Shown: positions 1 to 6,063 of the stretch, piece by piece
Layout of the letters: the number at the start of each line of letters is the position of its first letter
Position numbering within the stretch: position 1 is the first letter of the stretch
DNA from: Bacillota bacterium
GTDB taxonomy: Bacteria; Bacillota; Clostridia; Christensenellales; Aristaeellaceae
DNA: 10,473 bases
Direction of reading: 5' to 3'
Assembly (NCBI GenBank): GCA_023460055.1
Contig: JAEWRJ010000182.1
Span: forward strand, 1 to 10,473
Notes under the pieces: generated by a model
What the model saw: only the letters and a program-made list of their open reading frames with translations
Databases searched by the model: none
What the model was told of the DNA's origin: nothing
Translations under genes and position numbers: made by a program

Positions 1-2
1 CC

Positions 3-47
3 ACACCGCAGGCCGCAGCTGACGCGCTTGCCGCTTTGATGCCCTGA
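3..47 (+). CDS. C-terminal end of a probable sugar ABC transporter solute-binding protein (partial)
   Basis: Only the last 14 codons are present, entering from the left edge. In the third frame they read TPQAAADALAALMP followed by TGA at 45-47. An alanine-rich amphipathic tail of this kind is typical of family-1 extracellular solute-binding proteins, which commonly end in a helix with the pattern 'tPeeAaeelaal'. The position directly upstream of two CUT1 permease genes is where such a gene normally sits, so the call rests mostly on context. The other two forward frames stop earlier, at 20-22 and 37-39, with less protein-like composition. No functional residue can be seen in so short a fragment. 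Confidence 0.5.
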   Translation, partial: TPQAAADALAALMP

Positions 48-103
48 CGGAATTAAATACGGCGGTGCGCCCGCCTGTCACAAGAACTTGATGATCACTT
101 GAT

Positions 104-141
104 GCGGCCGCTCGGTTGCGGGCGGCCGCCCTTTCTTTTTT
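104..141 (+). terminator. GC-rich hairpin with T-run between binding-protein and permease genes (attenuator-like)
   Basis: GCGGCCGC at 104-111 pairs with GCGGCCGC at 122-129 across a 10-base loop and is followed by CTTTCTTTTTT at 131-141. This is an intrinsic-terminator architecture placed just before the ribosome binding site of the first permease. A smaller hairpin (GGCGG at 61-65, CCGCC at 71-75) precedes it. Since the permease genes have no obvious promoter of their own here, the likely role is partial termination or 3'-end protection, giving more binding protein than permease. That role is inferred. Confidence 0.6.
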
Positions 142-153
142 GAGGGGGTATCC

Positions 154-1098
154 ATGATGACCGCATCCCCGGCTAAACGCCTGGCCAAACGCGGCGGCCT
201 GTACCCCGGCGGCTGGTACTGGATGCTGTATCTGCTGCCGGCACTCTTGATTTACGCTCTGTTCATGGCCTGGCCGCTTCTTTCTTCCATCCAGCTGAGC
301 CTTTATACAGGTAACCAGGCCAACCGCAGTTTCGTTGGCCTTGATAACTTCCGCAAGCTGTTTACGCCCGGTGAAGTAAGCACGCGCTACTGGAGCGCGT
401 TCGGGCACACCTGGGTGTTTTTCGCTGTACACATGGGCGTGCAAAATGTGCTGGGCATACTCTTTGCCACCATGCTGACCAACCGCACCATGAGGGGCCG
501 CATTTTCTACCAAACCGTCATCTTCCTGCCGACCACCTTTGCCGTTCTGGTGACAGGCTACCTGTGGAAGCTGCTGCTGAACCCCTTGTGGAGCAAGGCT
601 GCTCTCAATCCTCTGGGACTGAGTGCCCTGGCGCGCCCCTGGCTGGGCGAGGCGGGGACGGCCCTGTTAGCGGTCTCCCTGGTATCCTGCTGGCAGTGGC
701 TGGGCATCCCGACGATGATGTTTGTCGCCGCGCTGCGCAATATCAGCGAGGATCTGCTGGAAGCCGCCGACATTGAGGGCTGCAACAGCTTCCAGGCCTT
801 CTGGCATATCAAGCTGCCTCTCGTGCGGCCCGTGGCCGGGATGGTTGCCATCCTTACCTTTGTCAGCAATTTCAACGCCTTTGACGCGGTCTATGCGCTG
901 GAAACGGTCAATGGCGGGCCCAACTACGCGACGGACCTGATCGGCACGCTGTTTTACCGTGTCGGCATCGCAGGCCAGCACCCCGTCGGCATCCCCGACC
1001 AGGGCCTGGGCGCGGCTATCGCCGTGATCACCTTTATTGTTCTGGCCATTTTCGTGATCCCCACGCTGCGCCTGACGCAGAGCAAGGGGGACATATGA
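154..1098 (+). CDS. Sugar ABC transporter permease, MalF type (CUT1 family)
   Basis: This is an integral-membrane subunit of a carbohydrate importer; it pairs with the next gene product to form the translocation channel. The 314-residue length and a hydrophobic pattern of about six helices (first near residues 23-45, last near 285-305) fit the family. The cytoplasmic EAA loop that docks the ATPase lies at about 203-222 (EAADIEGCNSFQAFWHIKLP). It has Glu and Cys where 'DGA' is usual. 'VGLDNFRKLF' near 61-70 is the segment typical of the MalF/UgpA group. The start is set by GAGGGGG at 142-148, five bases before ATG 154 and eight before the adjacent ATG 157, so either could be used. The gene overlaps the next by ATGA. 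The imported sugar cannot be read from the sequence, and no ATPase gene is in the window. Confidence 0.93.
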   Translation: MMTASPAKRLAKRGGLYPGGWYWMLYLLPALLIYALFMAWPLLSSIQLSLYTGNQANRSFVGLDNFRKLFTPGEVSTRYWSAFGHTWVFFAVHMGVQNVLGILFATMLTNRTMRGRIFYQTVIFLPTTFAVLVTGYLWKLLLNPLWSKAALNPLGLSALARPWLGEAGTALLAVSLVSCWQWLGIPTMMFVAALRNISEDLLEAADIEGCNSFQAFWHIKLPLVRPVAGMVAILTFVSNFNAFDAVYALETVNGGPNYATDLIGTLFYRVGIAGQHPVGIPDQGLGAAIAVITFIVLAIFVIPTLRLTQSKGDI

Positions 1099-1946
1099 AA
1101 AAGCCGCGCAATCCCCGCTCGCTGCGGATCATGAACCTGCACCTTCCCTCCCACCTGATGCTCTCGCTGTGGTCGCTGATCGTGCTGTTCCCGCTGTGGG
1201 TGATGATCATGGGCTCGTTCAAGGACAAGCGCTCGATCTACACCAATACCTTCGCCTTCCCCTCGACGTGGAATGTGAAAAACTATACCGATATCCTCAG
1301 CAGCAGCGACTTTCTGCGCTATTTCCTCAACAGCTTTTTAGTTGTCGTCACCTCGCTGATCCTGGTGCTGGTCATCGGCACGCTGGCTTCCTACGCGCTG
1401 GCCAACTGGCGGGGAAAGATATCGGGCATCCTGTTCTTCTTTTTGATCTCGGGCATGATGCTGCCCATCCGCATCGGCTCCATCAAGCTGCTGGAGATCG
1501 TCAAGACCTTGGGCCTGATGAACAGCAAGTGGTCGCTGGTGCCCATTTACCTGGCGATGGGCATCCCGATGTCTGTCTTTGTGCTGACGGAATTCGTGCG
1601 CCAGACGCCGCATGAGCTGATCGAGGCGGGCTTTATAGACGGCGCGGGCCACTTCCGCATCTTTTCGACCATCGTAATACCCCTCATGAGACCAGCGCTT
1701 GCGACGGTGGCCATCTACAACCTCGTCCCTTTTTGGAACGACCTGTGGTTCCCCTTGATCTTCATCACCGAGGAATCCGAGAAAACGCTGCTGCTGGGTG
1801 TGACCCGCCTGTTCGGGCAATACCAGACGGATTGGTCCAAGGTGCTGGCCGTACTGACCCTGTCAGCGCTTCCCGTGATCACGCTCTACCTGATGATGAG
1901 CAAGCAGTTCATCGCCGGTCTCACCGCCGGGGCTGTCAAGGGGTAG
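1095..1946 (+). CDS. Sugar ABC transporter permease, MalG type (CUT1 family)
   Basis: This is the second membrane subunit of the importer, 283 residues, translationally coupled to the first permease by a four-base ATGA overlap, with AAGGGGG just upstream of ATG 1095. Hydrophobic segments lie near residues 21-40, 78-100, 110-125, 147-166, 199-222 and 250-268. The EAA loop is at about 177-197 (EAGFIDGAGHFRIFSTIVIPL) with the usual DGA core. The 'FPLWVMIMGSFKDK' N-terminus, the 'F.FPSTWNVKNYTDI' periplasmic stretch and the 'F.AGLTAGAVKG' C-terminus are hallmarks of the MalG/LacG/AraQ group. Nothing after it continues the operon: the next 300 bases hold hairpins and a terminator-like element. Substrate unknown. 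Confidence 0.94.
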   Translation: MKKPRNPRSLRIMNLHLPSHLMLSLWSLIVLFPLWVMIMGSFKDKRSIYTNTFAFPSTWNVKNYTDILSSSDFLRYFLNSFLVVVTSLILVLVIGTLASYALANWRGKISGILFFFLISGMMLPIRIGSIKLLEIVKTLGLMNSKWSLVPIYLAMGIPMSVFVLTEFVRQTPHELIEAGFIDGAGHFRIFSTIVIPLMRPALATVAIYNLVPFWNDLWFPLIFITEESEKTLLLGVTRLFGQYQTDWSKVLAVLTLSALPVITLYLMMSKQFIAGLTAGAVKG

Positions 1947-2001
1947 GAGCGAGCGCTGCCCTCCGGCAGATGAAGCGAGCGTATGACCAATGAGCAAAGA
2001 A

Positions 2002-2032
2002 GCGATAAAGCGCCATCAGGCGCGCGTATCGC
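2002..2032 (+). repeat. Two-part stem-loop downstream of the permease genes
   Basis: GCGATA (2002-2007) pairs with TATCGC (2027-2032). Inside that, GCGCC (2010-2014) pairs with GGCGC (2019-2023) around the loop ATCA. A small asymmetric internal loop (AA versus GCG) separates the two perfect stems. There is no T-run, so it is not a classical terminator. A 3'-end-stabilising hairpin or a copy of a REP-like dispersed element are both possible. Confidence 0.45.
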
Positions 2033-2096
2033 GACTATTGCGAATTGAGGGAGTGCGGGAGATGGATTCGCTGCAACCAGAGCAAAAAACCATATC

Positions 2097-2125
2097 GCCG
2101 CTGAGAAGCGGCTCTTGCTTTATTA
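2097..2125 (+). terminator. Possible rho-independent terminator of the ABC operon
   Basis: The perfect six-base stem GCCGCT/AGCGGC (2097-2102 and 2107-2112) closes a GAGA tetraloop and is followed by the T-rich stretch TCTTGCTTTATTA. The T-tract is interrupted, so termination may be partial. It lies about 150 bases after the last permease codon. Confidence 0.5.
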
Positions 2126-2263
2126 TCCCAAGTTCTAACGGAGAAAAGATGACTATGGATAAAAAACCATACAACTAATACGCTCCATTTTCATATTCTC
2201 AAGGCCAGGAATAAAGATGATTTAGTCTTAGAAAAGAAACAGATCAGTGGGAGTTTCATTGAT

Positions 2264-2995
2264 ATGAGCAATCCATGGGAGCTTAATCCTTATATAGAAT
2301 ACCTTAACAGGCAACGCCTTGGAACCCAAAGCGGCCTGGTTTGGGGCGGTGCTGTTTATGAAAGTATATATCTCTCATCATTTCCGAGAATCCTGTTTCT
2401 GTTGAAAGAATCAAATTGTCAAACCCCAAATGAAGTTTGGAGCCTTCCTCAGCATTTAAGGAATCAGGTAGAGGGAATAATTGACGGGCCATTGTCTTCC
2501 CCAAGGCTTTACAATATATGGAAGTTTGTCGGCTGTATGGTAGCAGGCATCACAGGAAACATGCCGAGTTATCAATCCATTTCATCGGGCGGGTCAGATA
2601 ACTTCGATAAAATATGCAAGCGGGCATTGTCGAGAGTTGCAGTATTGAATATCAAAAAGACACCGGGTACCAGCGAGAGCGATTCAAGTGTTCTGCTATC
2701 GTATGTACAACAACCCCAGCATCTTGAGCTGCTTATGGAAGAAATCCGCATCTTGTCCCCTCACCTCGTCATTTGTGGGGGAACCTATGATATTCTGACA
2801 AAAGTCATTAAGCGCAAACACGAAGTCGAGTGGTCTACAGGAGCAAAAACTTTCACCTGTGACGATACAGGTTCAATATTCCTGGATTTCGTTCACCCAA
2901 GCGTTAGGGGCATAAAGAGGAATGTATTATATACATACTTGCAATGCATCTATTTTGACCTTATGCACGAATACCACTGGGACGAAAGAAGATAA
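2264..2995 (+). CDS. Uracil-DNA-glycosylase-superfamily-like protein, function unknown
   Basis: The protein has 243 residues with no signal peptide or membrane segment, so it is probably cytoplasmic. The order of motifs suggests the UDG fold. A buried strand with a following polar loop (ILFLLKESN, 43-51) sits where motif A lies. It is followed by 'VAVLNIKKTPG' (125-135), then 'LSPHLVICGG' (164-173), where UDG-like proteins have a 'P.iivalG' strand, and finally 'FLDFVHPSVRG' (206-216), resembling the motif-B 'HPS' loop. The classic GQDPY or GEAPG catalytic signatures are absent, so glycosylase activity is not established. The ATG at 2264 is served by GGGAG (2249-2253) ten bases upstream. However, the frame stays open back to 2153 without another usual start codon, so the true start may lie upstream across a frameshift. 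The gene is clearly more AT-rich than the permease and rny genes, suggesting transfer. Its neighbours give no functional hint. Confidence 0.7.
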   Translation: MSNPWELNPYIEYLNRQRLGTQSGLVWGGAVYESIYLSSFPRILFLLKESNCQTPNEVWSLPQHLRNQVEGIIDGPLSSPRLYNIWKFVGCMVAGITGNMPSYQSISSGGSDNFDKICKRALSRVAVLNIKKTPGTSESDSSVLLSYVQQPQHLELLMEEIRILSPHLVICGGTYDILTKVIKRKHEVEWSTGAKTFTCDDTGSIFLDFVHPSVRGIKRNVLYTYLQCIYFDLMHEYHWDERR

Positions 2996-3042
2996 GCGTC
3001 AGTAATTCTTAATTAACAAGAGTGACGGCAATTCGACCGGCA

Positions 3043-3921
3043 CTATTCGCCCTTCATCAGCTCACGCAGGGCGGTATAGTCATGCAGGGCAAAGGAAAGC
3101 CCCTCGTAATCAAAGTGAGCGGATAATGTATCCCTGCTTGCCCAAACAGCCGGCAGACCATCCGGAGAATAGGTATTGCGTTCGGTCAGGTCGTGCAGCC
3201 CGGGCCGCTGCAGCTCATAGATATGGATCAGCCGCTTGCCTGCCCGCATGGAAAGTTCCATCTCCCTGTCTATCTGGCCGATCTCATCACTTTTGTCATA
3301 ATTCATCACAGCGACCGCGTCGCTTCCCTCTTCGATCAGTTCTTTGAGCTCCTCGTCAAAACCGATGGCGTCATAGAAGTGAGGAATGCAGATGATCAAA
3401 GGAACCCCCATCTCACGGGCGTAGGCATAGGTGTTTCGCATCGCCTCCGAGAACCTGTCCATCGCGTTCTGCCGGTTCTTTTTATAAACGGAGGTCAGGT
3501 ACGGCTCCACATCCAGCATCAGCCCGGCAAGGCCCGATTTACCCGTTTCTTCCATCAGCCGCGCGGCCCGAGTGACTTCGCCGCGCATCTTCTTGGCGCC
3601 GCTGTCCATTCCCCATTCCGGCTTGCCGGCAAGCATATAGACATCGATTCCCAGCTCCCGCGCGCGGCGTATGAATGAAGGGGCGGTTTTCACATCCAGC
3701 GTCTGATACACTTCGGTGATTCCTTTGCTTACCAGCACCCCGAGCATTTCTTCGCGCAGCGCCTCATTGGAGGCATTGTTCTTCTGCCATGAGAATATGC
3801 CAAGCCGGGCCGGATTCTCCGCCTTAGCTCCCCTCAGGAAGGACCCGCCCGCGGCGATGTCTGGCAGCCGTAAAACTAAAAGCGTTAGCAGAACCAGCCC
3901 CACAAACCGGATATACTTCAT
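3043..3921 (-). CDS. Membrane-anchored or secreted TIM-barrel, glycoside-hydrolase-like protein
   Basis: The product is 292 residues from the ATG at 3921. I prefer this to the GTG at 3933 because GAAGG sits five bases before the ATG, while the GTG has its purine run directly abutting it. Residues 5-24 are a hydrophobic signal or anchor segment with no lipobox cysteine. The rest shows alternating strands and helices of a (beta/alpha) barrel: 'LGIFSWQ' (40-46), 'GITEVYQTL' (67-75), 'GIDVYMLAGKPEW' (91-103), 'GLMLDVEPY' (133-141), 'VPLIICIPHF' (173-182), 'AVAVMNYDKS' (202-211) and 'RLIHIYELQRP' (230-240). The D137-x-E139 pair at a strand end and the MNYD motif recall GH18-type and related carbohydrate-active barrels, with Asp and Glu as candidate catalytic acids. 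The family cannot be named with certainty. It has its own promoter box and is not in an operon with rny, from which a terminator separates it. Confidence 0.72.
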   Translation of the reverse strand: MKYIRFVGLVLLTLLVLRLPDIAAGGSFLRGAKAENPARLGIFSWQKNNASNEALREEMLGVLVSKGITEVYQTLDVKTAPSFIRRARELGIDVYMLAGKPEWGMDSGAKKMRGEVTRAARLMEETGKSGLAGLMLDVEPYLTSVYKKNRQNAMDRFSEAMRNTYAYAREMGVPLIICIPHFYDAIGFDEELKELIEEGSDAVAVMNYDKSDEIGQIDREMELSMRAGKRLIHIYELQRPGLHDLTERNTYSPDGLPAVWASRDTLSAHFDYEGLSFALHDYTALRELMKGE

Positions 3922-3966
3922 GTCAGCCTTCACCTTCTCACATTCGAGTCGCGCCTGTGCAATAGA

Positions 3967-3972
3967 ATTATA
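3967..3972 (-). promoter_or_regulatory. -10 box for the TIM-barrel protein gene
   Basis: The minus strand reads a perfect TATAAT here, about 45 bases before the preferred ATG at 3921, which would give a leader of roughly 40 bases. At 17-base spacing the -35 position (3990-3995) reads ATGAGA, a poor match, so an activator or weak basal expression is likely. The box lies in the short gap between the rny terminator and the gene. Confidence 0.5.
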
Positions 3973-3994
3973 CCCTTCAGACCCAGTACTCTCA

Positions 3995-4030
3995 TTAAAA
4001 GGGCCGCGGCATCTGCCGCGGCCCTCTTAA
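3995..4030 (-). terminator. Rho-independent terminator of rny
   Basis: A ten-base perfect stem (4001-4010 with 4015-4024, core GGGCCGCGGC) closes a four-base loop. It extends by mostly A-T pairs on each side (one A/C mismatch) to 3995 and 4030. Read on the minus strand, the stem ends in CCCTTTTAAT, giving the T-run. It begins 15 bases after the rny stop codon. Confidence 0.88.
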
Positions 4031-4044
4031 AACATCTGTTAATC

Positions 4045-5586
4045 TTACTTCGCGTATTCCACGCTTCTGGTCTCCCGGATCACGTTTACGCGGATCTGGC
4101 CGGGGAACTCCATTTCGTTTTCAATGCGCTTGGCGATCTCTTTGGCCAGCACCTTGGTGCCCTCGTCGTTGACATCCTCAGGCTTGACGATGATGCGCAC
4201 TTCGCGGCCGGACTGGATGGCGAATGTCTTTTCAACGCCCTGGAAGCTGTTGGCGATCTCCTCAAGTTTGGTGAGGCGCTTGATGTAGTTTTCAAGCGAC
4301 TCGCGGCGGGCGCCGGGCCGTGCGGCGCTGATGGCGTCGGCTGCCTGCACCAGAACGGCTTCGACGGTGGTGGGATCCACATCGTTGTGGTGGGCCAGGA
4401 TGGCGTGGATAACCTCCGGGCTTTCGCGGTACTTGCGGGCGATCTCGGCGCCCAGGGAGACGTGCGTGCCTTCCTGGTCGTGGTCGACGGCCTTGCCCAG
4501 GTCATGCAAAAGACCAGCGCGCTTGGCAATCTGGATGTCGGCGCCGATCTCGGCAGCCATCAGCCCTGCCAGGTGGCTCACTTCGATGGAGTGCTTCAGC
4601 ACGTTCTGGCCGTAGCTGGTGCGGTACTTCATGCGGCCCAGCAGGCGGACGATCTCGGGGTGAAGGCCGTGCTGGCCGGTCTCAAAGACAGCCTGCTCGC
4701 CGGCTTCCTTGATCTGCTCCTCCACAGCGAGCTTGGCCTTCTCGACCATCTCCTCGATGCGGGCGGGGTGAATGCGGCCATCCTGCAGCAGCTTCTCCAG
4801 GGCGATGCGGGCGACCTCTCGGCGCACCGGGTCAAAGGCGGAGATGATGATGGCCTCGGGCGTGTCATCAATGATGAGGTCAACGCCCGTGGCGGTCTCT
4901 AGGGCGCGGATGTTGCGGCCCTCACGGCCGATGATGCGGCCCTTCATGTCGTCATTGGGAAGCGCGATCACGGAGACAGTGGTCTCGGCCACATGGTCGG
5001 ACGCGCACTTCTGGATGGCCAGGGAGATGATGTTGCGGGCCTTCTTGTCGCCCTCTTCCTTGGCCTTCTGCTCGATCTCGCGTACGGAGGCGGCCGCGTC
5101 GTGGTAGGCTTCCTTCTGCACGCGGCTGATGATGACCTGGGCTGCCTCGTCGGCGGTCATGCCGGCGATGCGCTCAAGCTCTGTCGACTGCAGGTTCTTC
5201 AGGCGCTCGGCCTCGTCAAGGGCCGCCTGGATCTCTTCTGATTTGCGGTTGAGGCGCTCCTCGCGCTTTTCAAGGTTATCAAGCTTCTTGTCCAGGGTCT
5301 CTTCACGCTGTGCGACGCGGCGCTCGCCGCGCTGCTGCTCGGCCCGGCGGTCGTGGATCTCGCGGTCCAGGTCCTGCTTTAAGCGCAGCACCTCTTCTTT
5401 GGCTTCAAGGATACGTTCTTTTTTTTGATCTTCAGCTTTGCGGGTGGCTTCGTTGAGCAGGTCGTTGGCGTACTGTTCCGCCCGGCCGATTTTCTGCTCG
5501 GTGACCTGCTTGCGGTACATAAAGCCTGCGGCTGCTCCCAGCGCGCCGGCCAGCAGCATCAGCAGGATGGCTACTATTGGGGACAT
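4045..5586 (-). CDS. rny: Ribonuclease Y
   Basis: This is a membrane-anchored endoribonuclease that starts the decay of many mRNAs and processes polycistronic transcripts in Bacillota; in Bacillus subtilis it is linked to glycolytic enzymes and an RNA helicase. The product is 513 residues, the normal length. Order of parts: one N-terminal membrane helix (3-22), a long charged coiled coil (about 28-140), a KH RNA-binding domain with the GxxG loop (GRIIGREGRN, 216-225), then the metal-binding HD domain (H332, H361-D362, H399-H400, D417). It ends in the family-typical 'RSVEYAK'. The start is supported by AAGAAGGAGG a few bases before the ATG. It stands alone: its own terminator lies downstream and the upstream neighbour is divergent. 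The recA/cinA neighbours often found near rny are not in this window. No key residue appears to be missing. Confidence 0.98.
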   Translation of the reverse strand: MSPIVAILLMLLAGALGAAAGFMYRKQVTEQKIGRAEQYANDLLNEATRKAEDQKKERILEAKEEVLRLKQDLDREIHDRRAEQQRGERRVAQREETLDKKLDNLEKREERLNRKSEEIQAALDEAERLKNLQSTELERIAGMTADEAAQVIISRVQKEAYHDAAASVREIEQKAKEEGDKKARNIISLAIQKCASDHVAETTVSVIALPNDDMKGRIIGREGRNIRALETATGVDLIIDDTPEAIIISAFDPVRREVARIALEKLLQDGRIHPARIEEMVEKAKLAVEEQIKEAGEQAVFETGQHGLHPEIVRLLGRMKYRTSYGQNVLKHSIEVSHLAGLMAAEIGADIQIAKRAGLLHDLGKAVDHDQEGTHVSLGAEIARKYRESPEVIHAILAHHNDVDPTTVEAVLVQAADAISAARPGARRESLENYIKRLTKLEEIANSFQGVEKTFAIQSGREVRIIVKPEDVNDEGTKVLAKEIAKRIENEMEFPGQIRVNVIRETRSVEYAK

Positions 5587-5620
5587 CTGTTCCTCCTTCT
5601 TTGGTGATAAACCGTTTCAT

Positions 5621-5649
5621 TCAATATTCAGGCGGCACCGGGATATCAA
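5621..5649 (-). promoter_or_regulatory. Possible rny promoter
   Basis: On the minus strand TTGATA (5644-5649) is separated by 17 bases from TATTGA (5621-5626). The -35 matches consensus at five of six positions and the -10 only at three. This would give an approximately 28-base leader into the AAGAAGGAGG ribosome binding site. An alternative TATAAA lies further upstream near 5711-5716 but has no good -35. Confidence 0.3.
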
Positions 5650-5962
5650 ACCCCTTTGCCTGTCCAGCACGAAAAACCGGGAGGAATGAACCTCACGGCA
5701 GCCCGCTGATTTTTATACACGAAAAAGCATGATCGCTCAGACAGTCACAAATCCAATGCGAAAACTGTATGATTAAAGGCCCGCACCAATTGCGGCCGCC
5801 TGTTTCAACTAAGCCCGGTAGTGTATCAAAACAGCAAGCACAAGCGGCATCATCCGCCTGTCTGCCGGACAACCTTATTCTAATGGACGGATTCCACAAA
5901 TGTCAAGGGATTCTTCGGCAATTTTCACAAACCTTCAGGACGGGTTTTGAGAGTTGTTGACA

Positions 5963-5976
5963 GCGCCGCGCGGCGC
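5963..5976. repeat. Perfect 14-bp GC palindrome
   Basis: GCGCCGCGCGGCGC is fully self-complementary. It is preceded at once by TTGACA (5957-5962), and TTGTT (5954-5958) with AACAA (5986-5990) form an outer, off-centre inverted repeat. It lies about 28 bases upstream of the -35 box of the zinc-ribbon gene promoter, a position suited to an operator or activator site. The bound factor is unknown. Confidence 0.45.
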
Positions 5977-6003
5977 GCGAATTGTAACAAATCACCTGCC
6001 CGT

Positions 6004-6032
6004 TTGCCATCAGCGGTTCGGGATGCTATACT
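6004..6032 (+). promoter_or_regulatory. Sigma-A-type promoter of the zinc-ribbon membrane protein gene
   Basis: TTGCCA (6004-6009) and TATACT (6027-6032) are separated by exactly 17 bases. The -10 is preceded by TGC, making an extended -10 element. The predicted start near 6039 leaves a leader of about 25 bases that ends in the ribosome binding site GAGGGAGGGG. Confidence 0.8.
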
Positions 6033-6063
6033 TTCCCCAGTATCAAGTCTTGAGGGAGGGGCC

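Larger units (their letters stand above)
1947..2263. other. Hairpin-rich intergenic region after the ABC operon
   Basis: No convincing complete gene is present. In order it holds a small hairpin (CTGCC 1956-1960 with GGCAG 1965-1969), a longer two-part hairpin at 2002-2032, a terminator-like stem at 2097-2112, and a good ribosome binding site (GGAG at 2140-2143) before ATG 2149. From that ATG only a nine-codon peptide is open. A reading frame matching the downstream UDG-like gene is open without a stop from 2153. Composition shifts from GC-rich to AT-rich near 2080. Confidence 0.6.
5587..6063. other. Divergent intergenic region between rny and the zinc-ribbon gene
   Basis: This 477-base stretch contains promoter elements for both flanking genes and a 14-base perfect palindrome. 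Short open frames on both strands (for example 5769-5960 plus and 5693-5899 minus) have no ribosome binding site or protein-like composition. A GCGGCCGC octamer lies at 5792-5799, and small dyads (GCGG/CCGC, TGTC/GACA) near 5843-5873 have no T-run. I see no tRNA or recognised riboswitch. Confidence 0.55.

Noticed and set aside
1990..2178. A 62-codon open frame after the permease operon
   Set aside because: It has no good ribosome binding site, contains two hairpins including a terminator-like stem, and its composition is not protein-like. Only its last nine codons, from ATG 2149, have a good site.
4331..5428. Several long open frames on the plus strand over rny
   Set aside because: They lie opposite a clear RNase Y gene in GC-rich DNA, have no ribosome binding sites, and read as low-complexity shadow protein.
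5947..6063. N-terminal extension of the zinc-ribbon protein from ATG 5947
   Set aside because: The extension is not membrane- or ribbon-like, and the near-consensus promoter and ribosome binding site lie inside it, so ATG 6064 is the better start.
5587..6063. A possible tRNA or known structured RNA in the divergent intergenic region
   Set aside because: No TTC-arm, acceptor pairing or known riboswitch core could be found on either strand.
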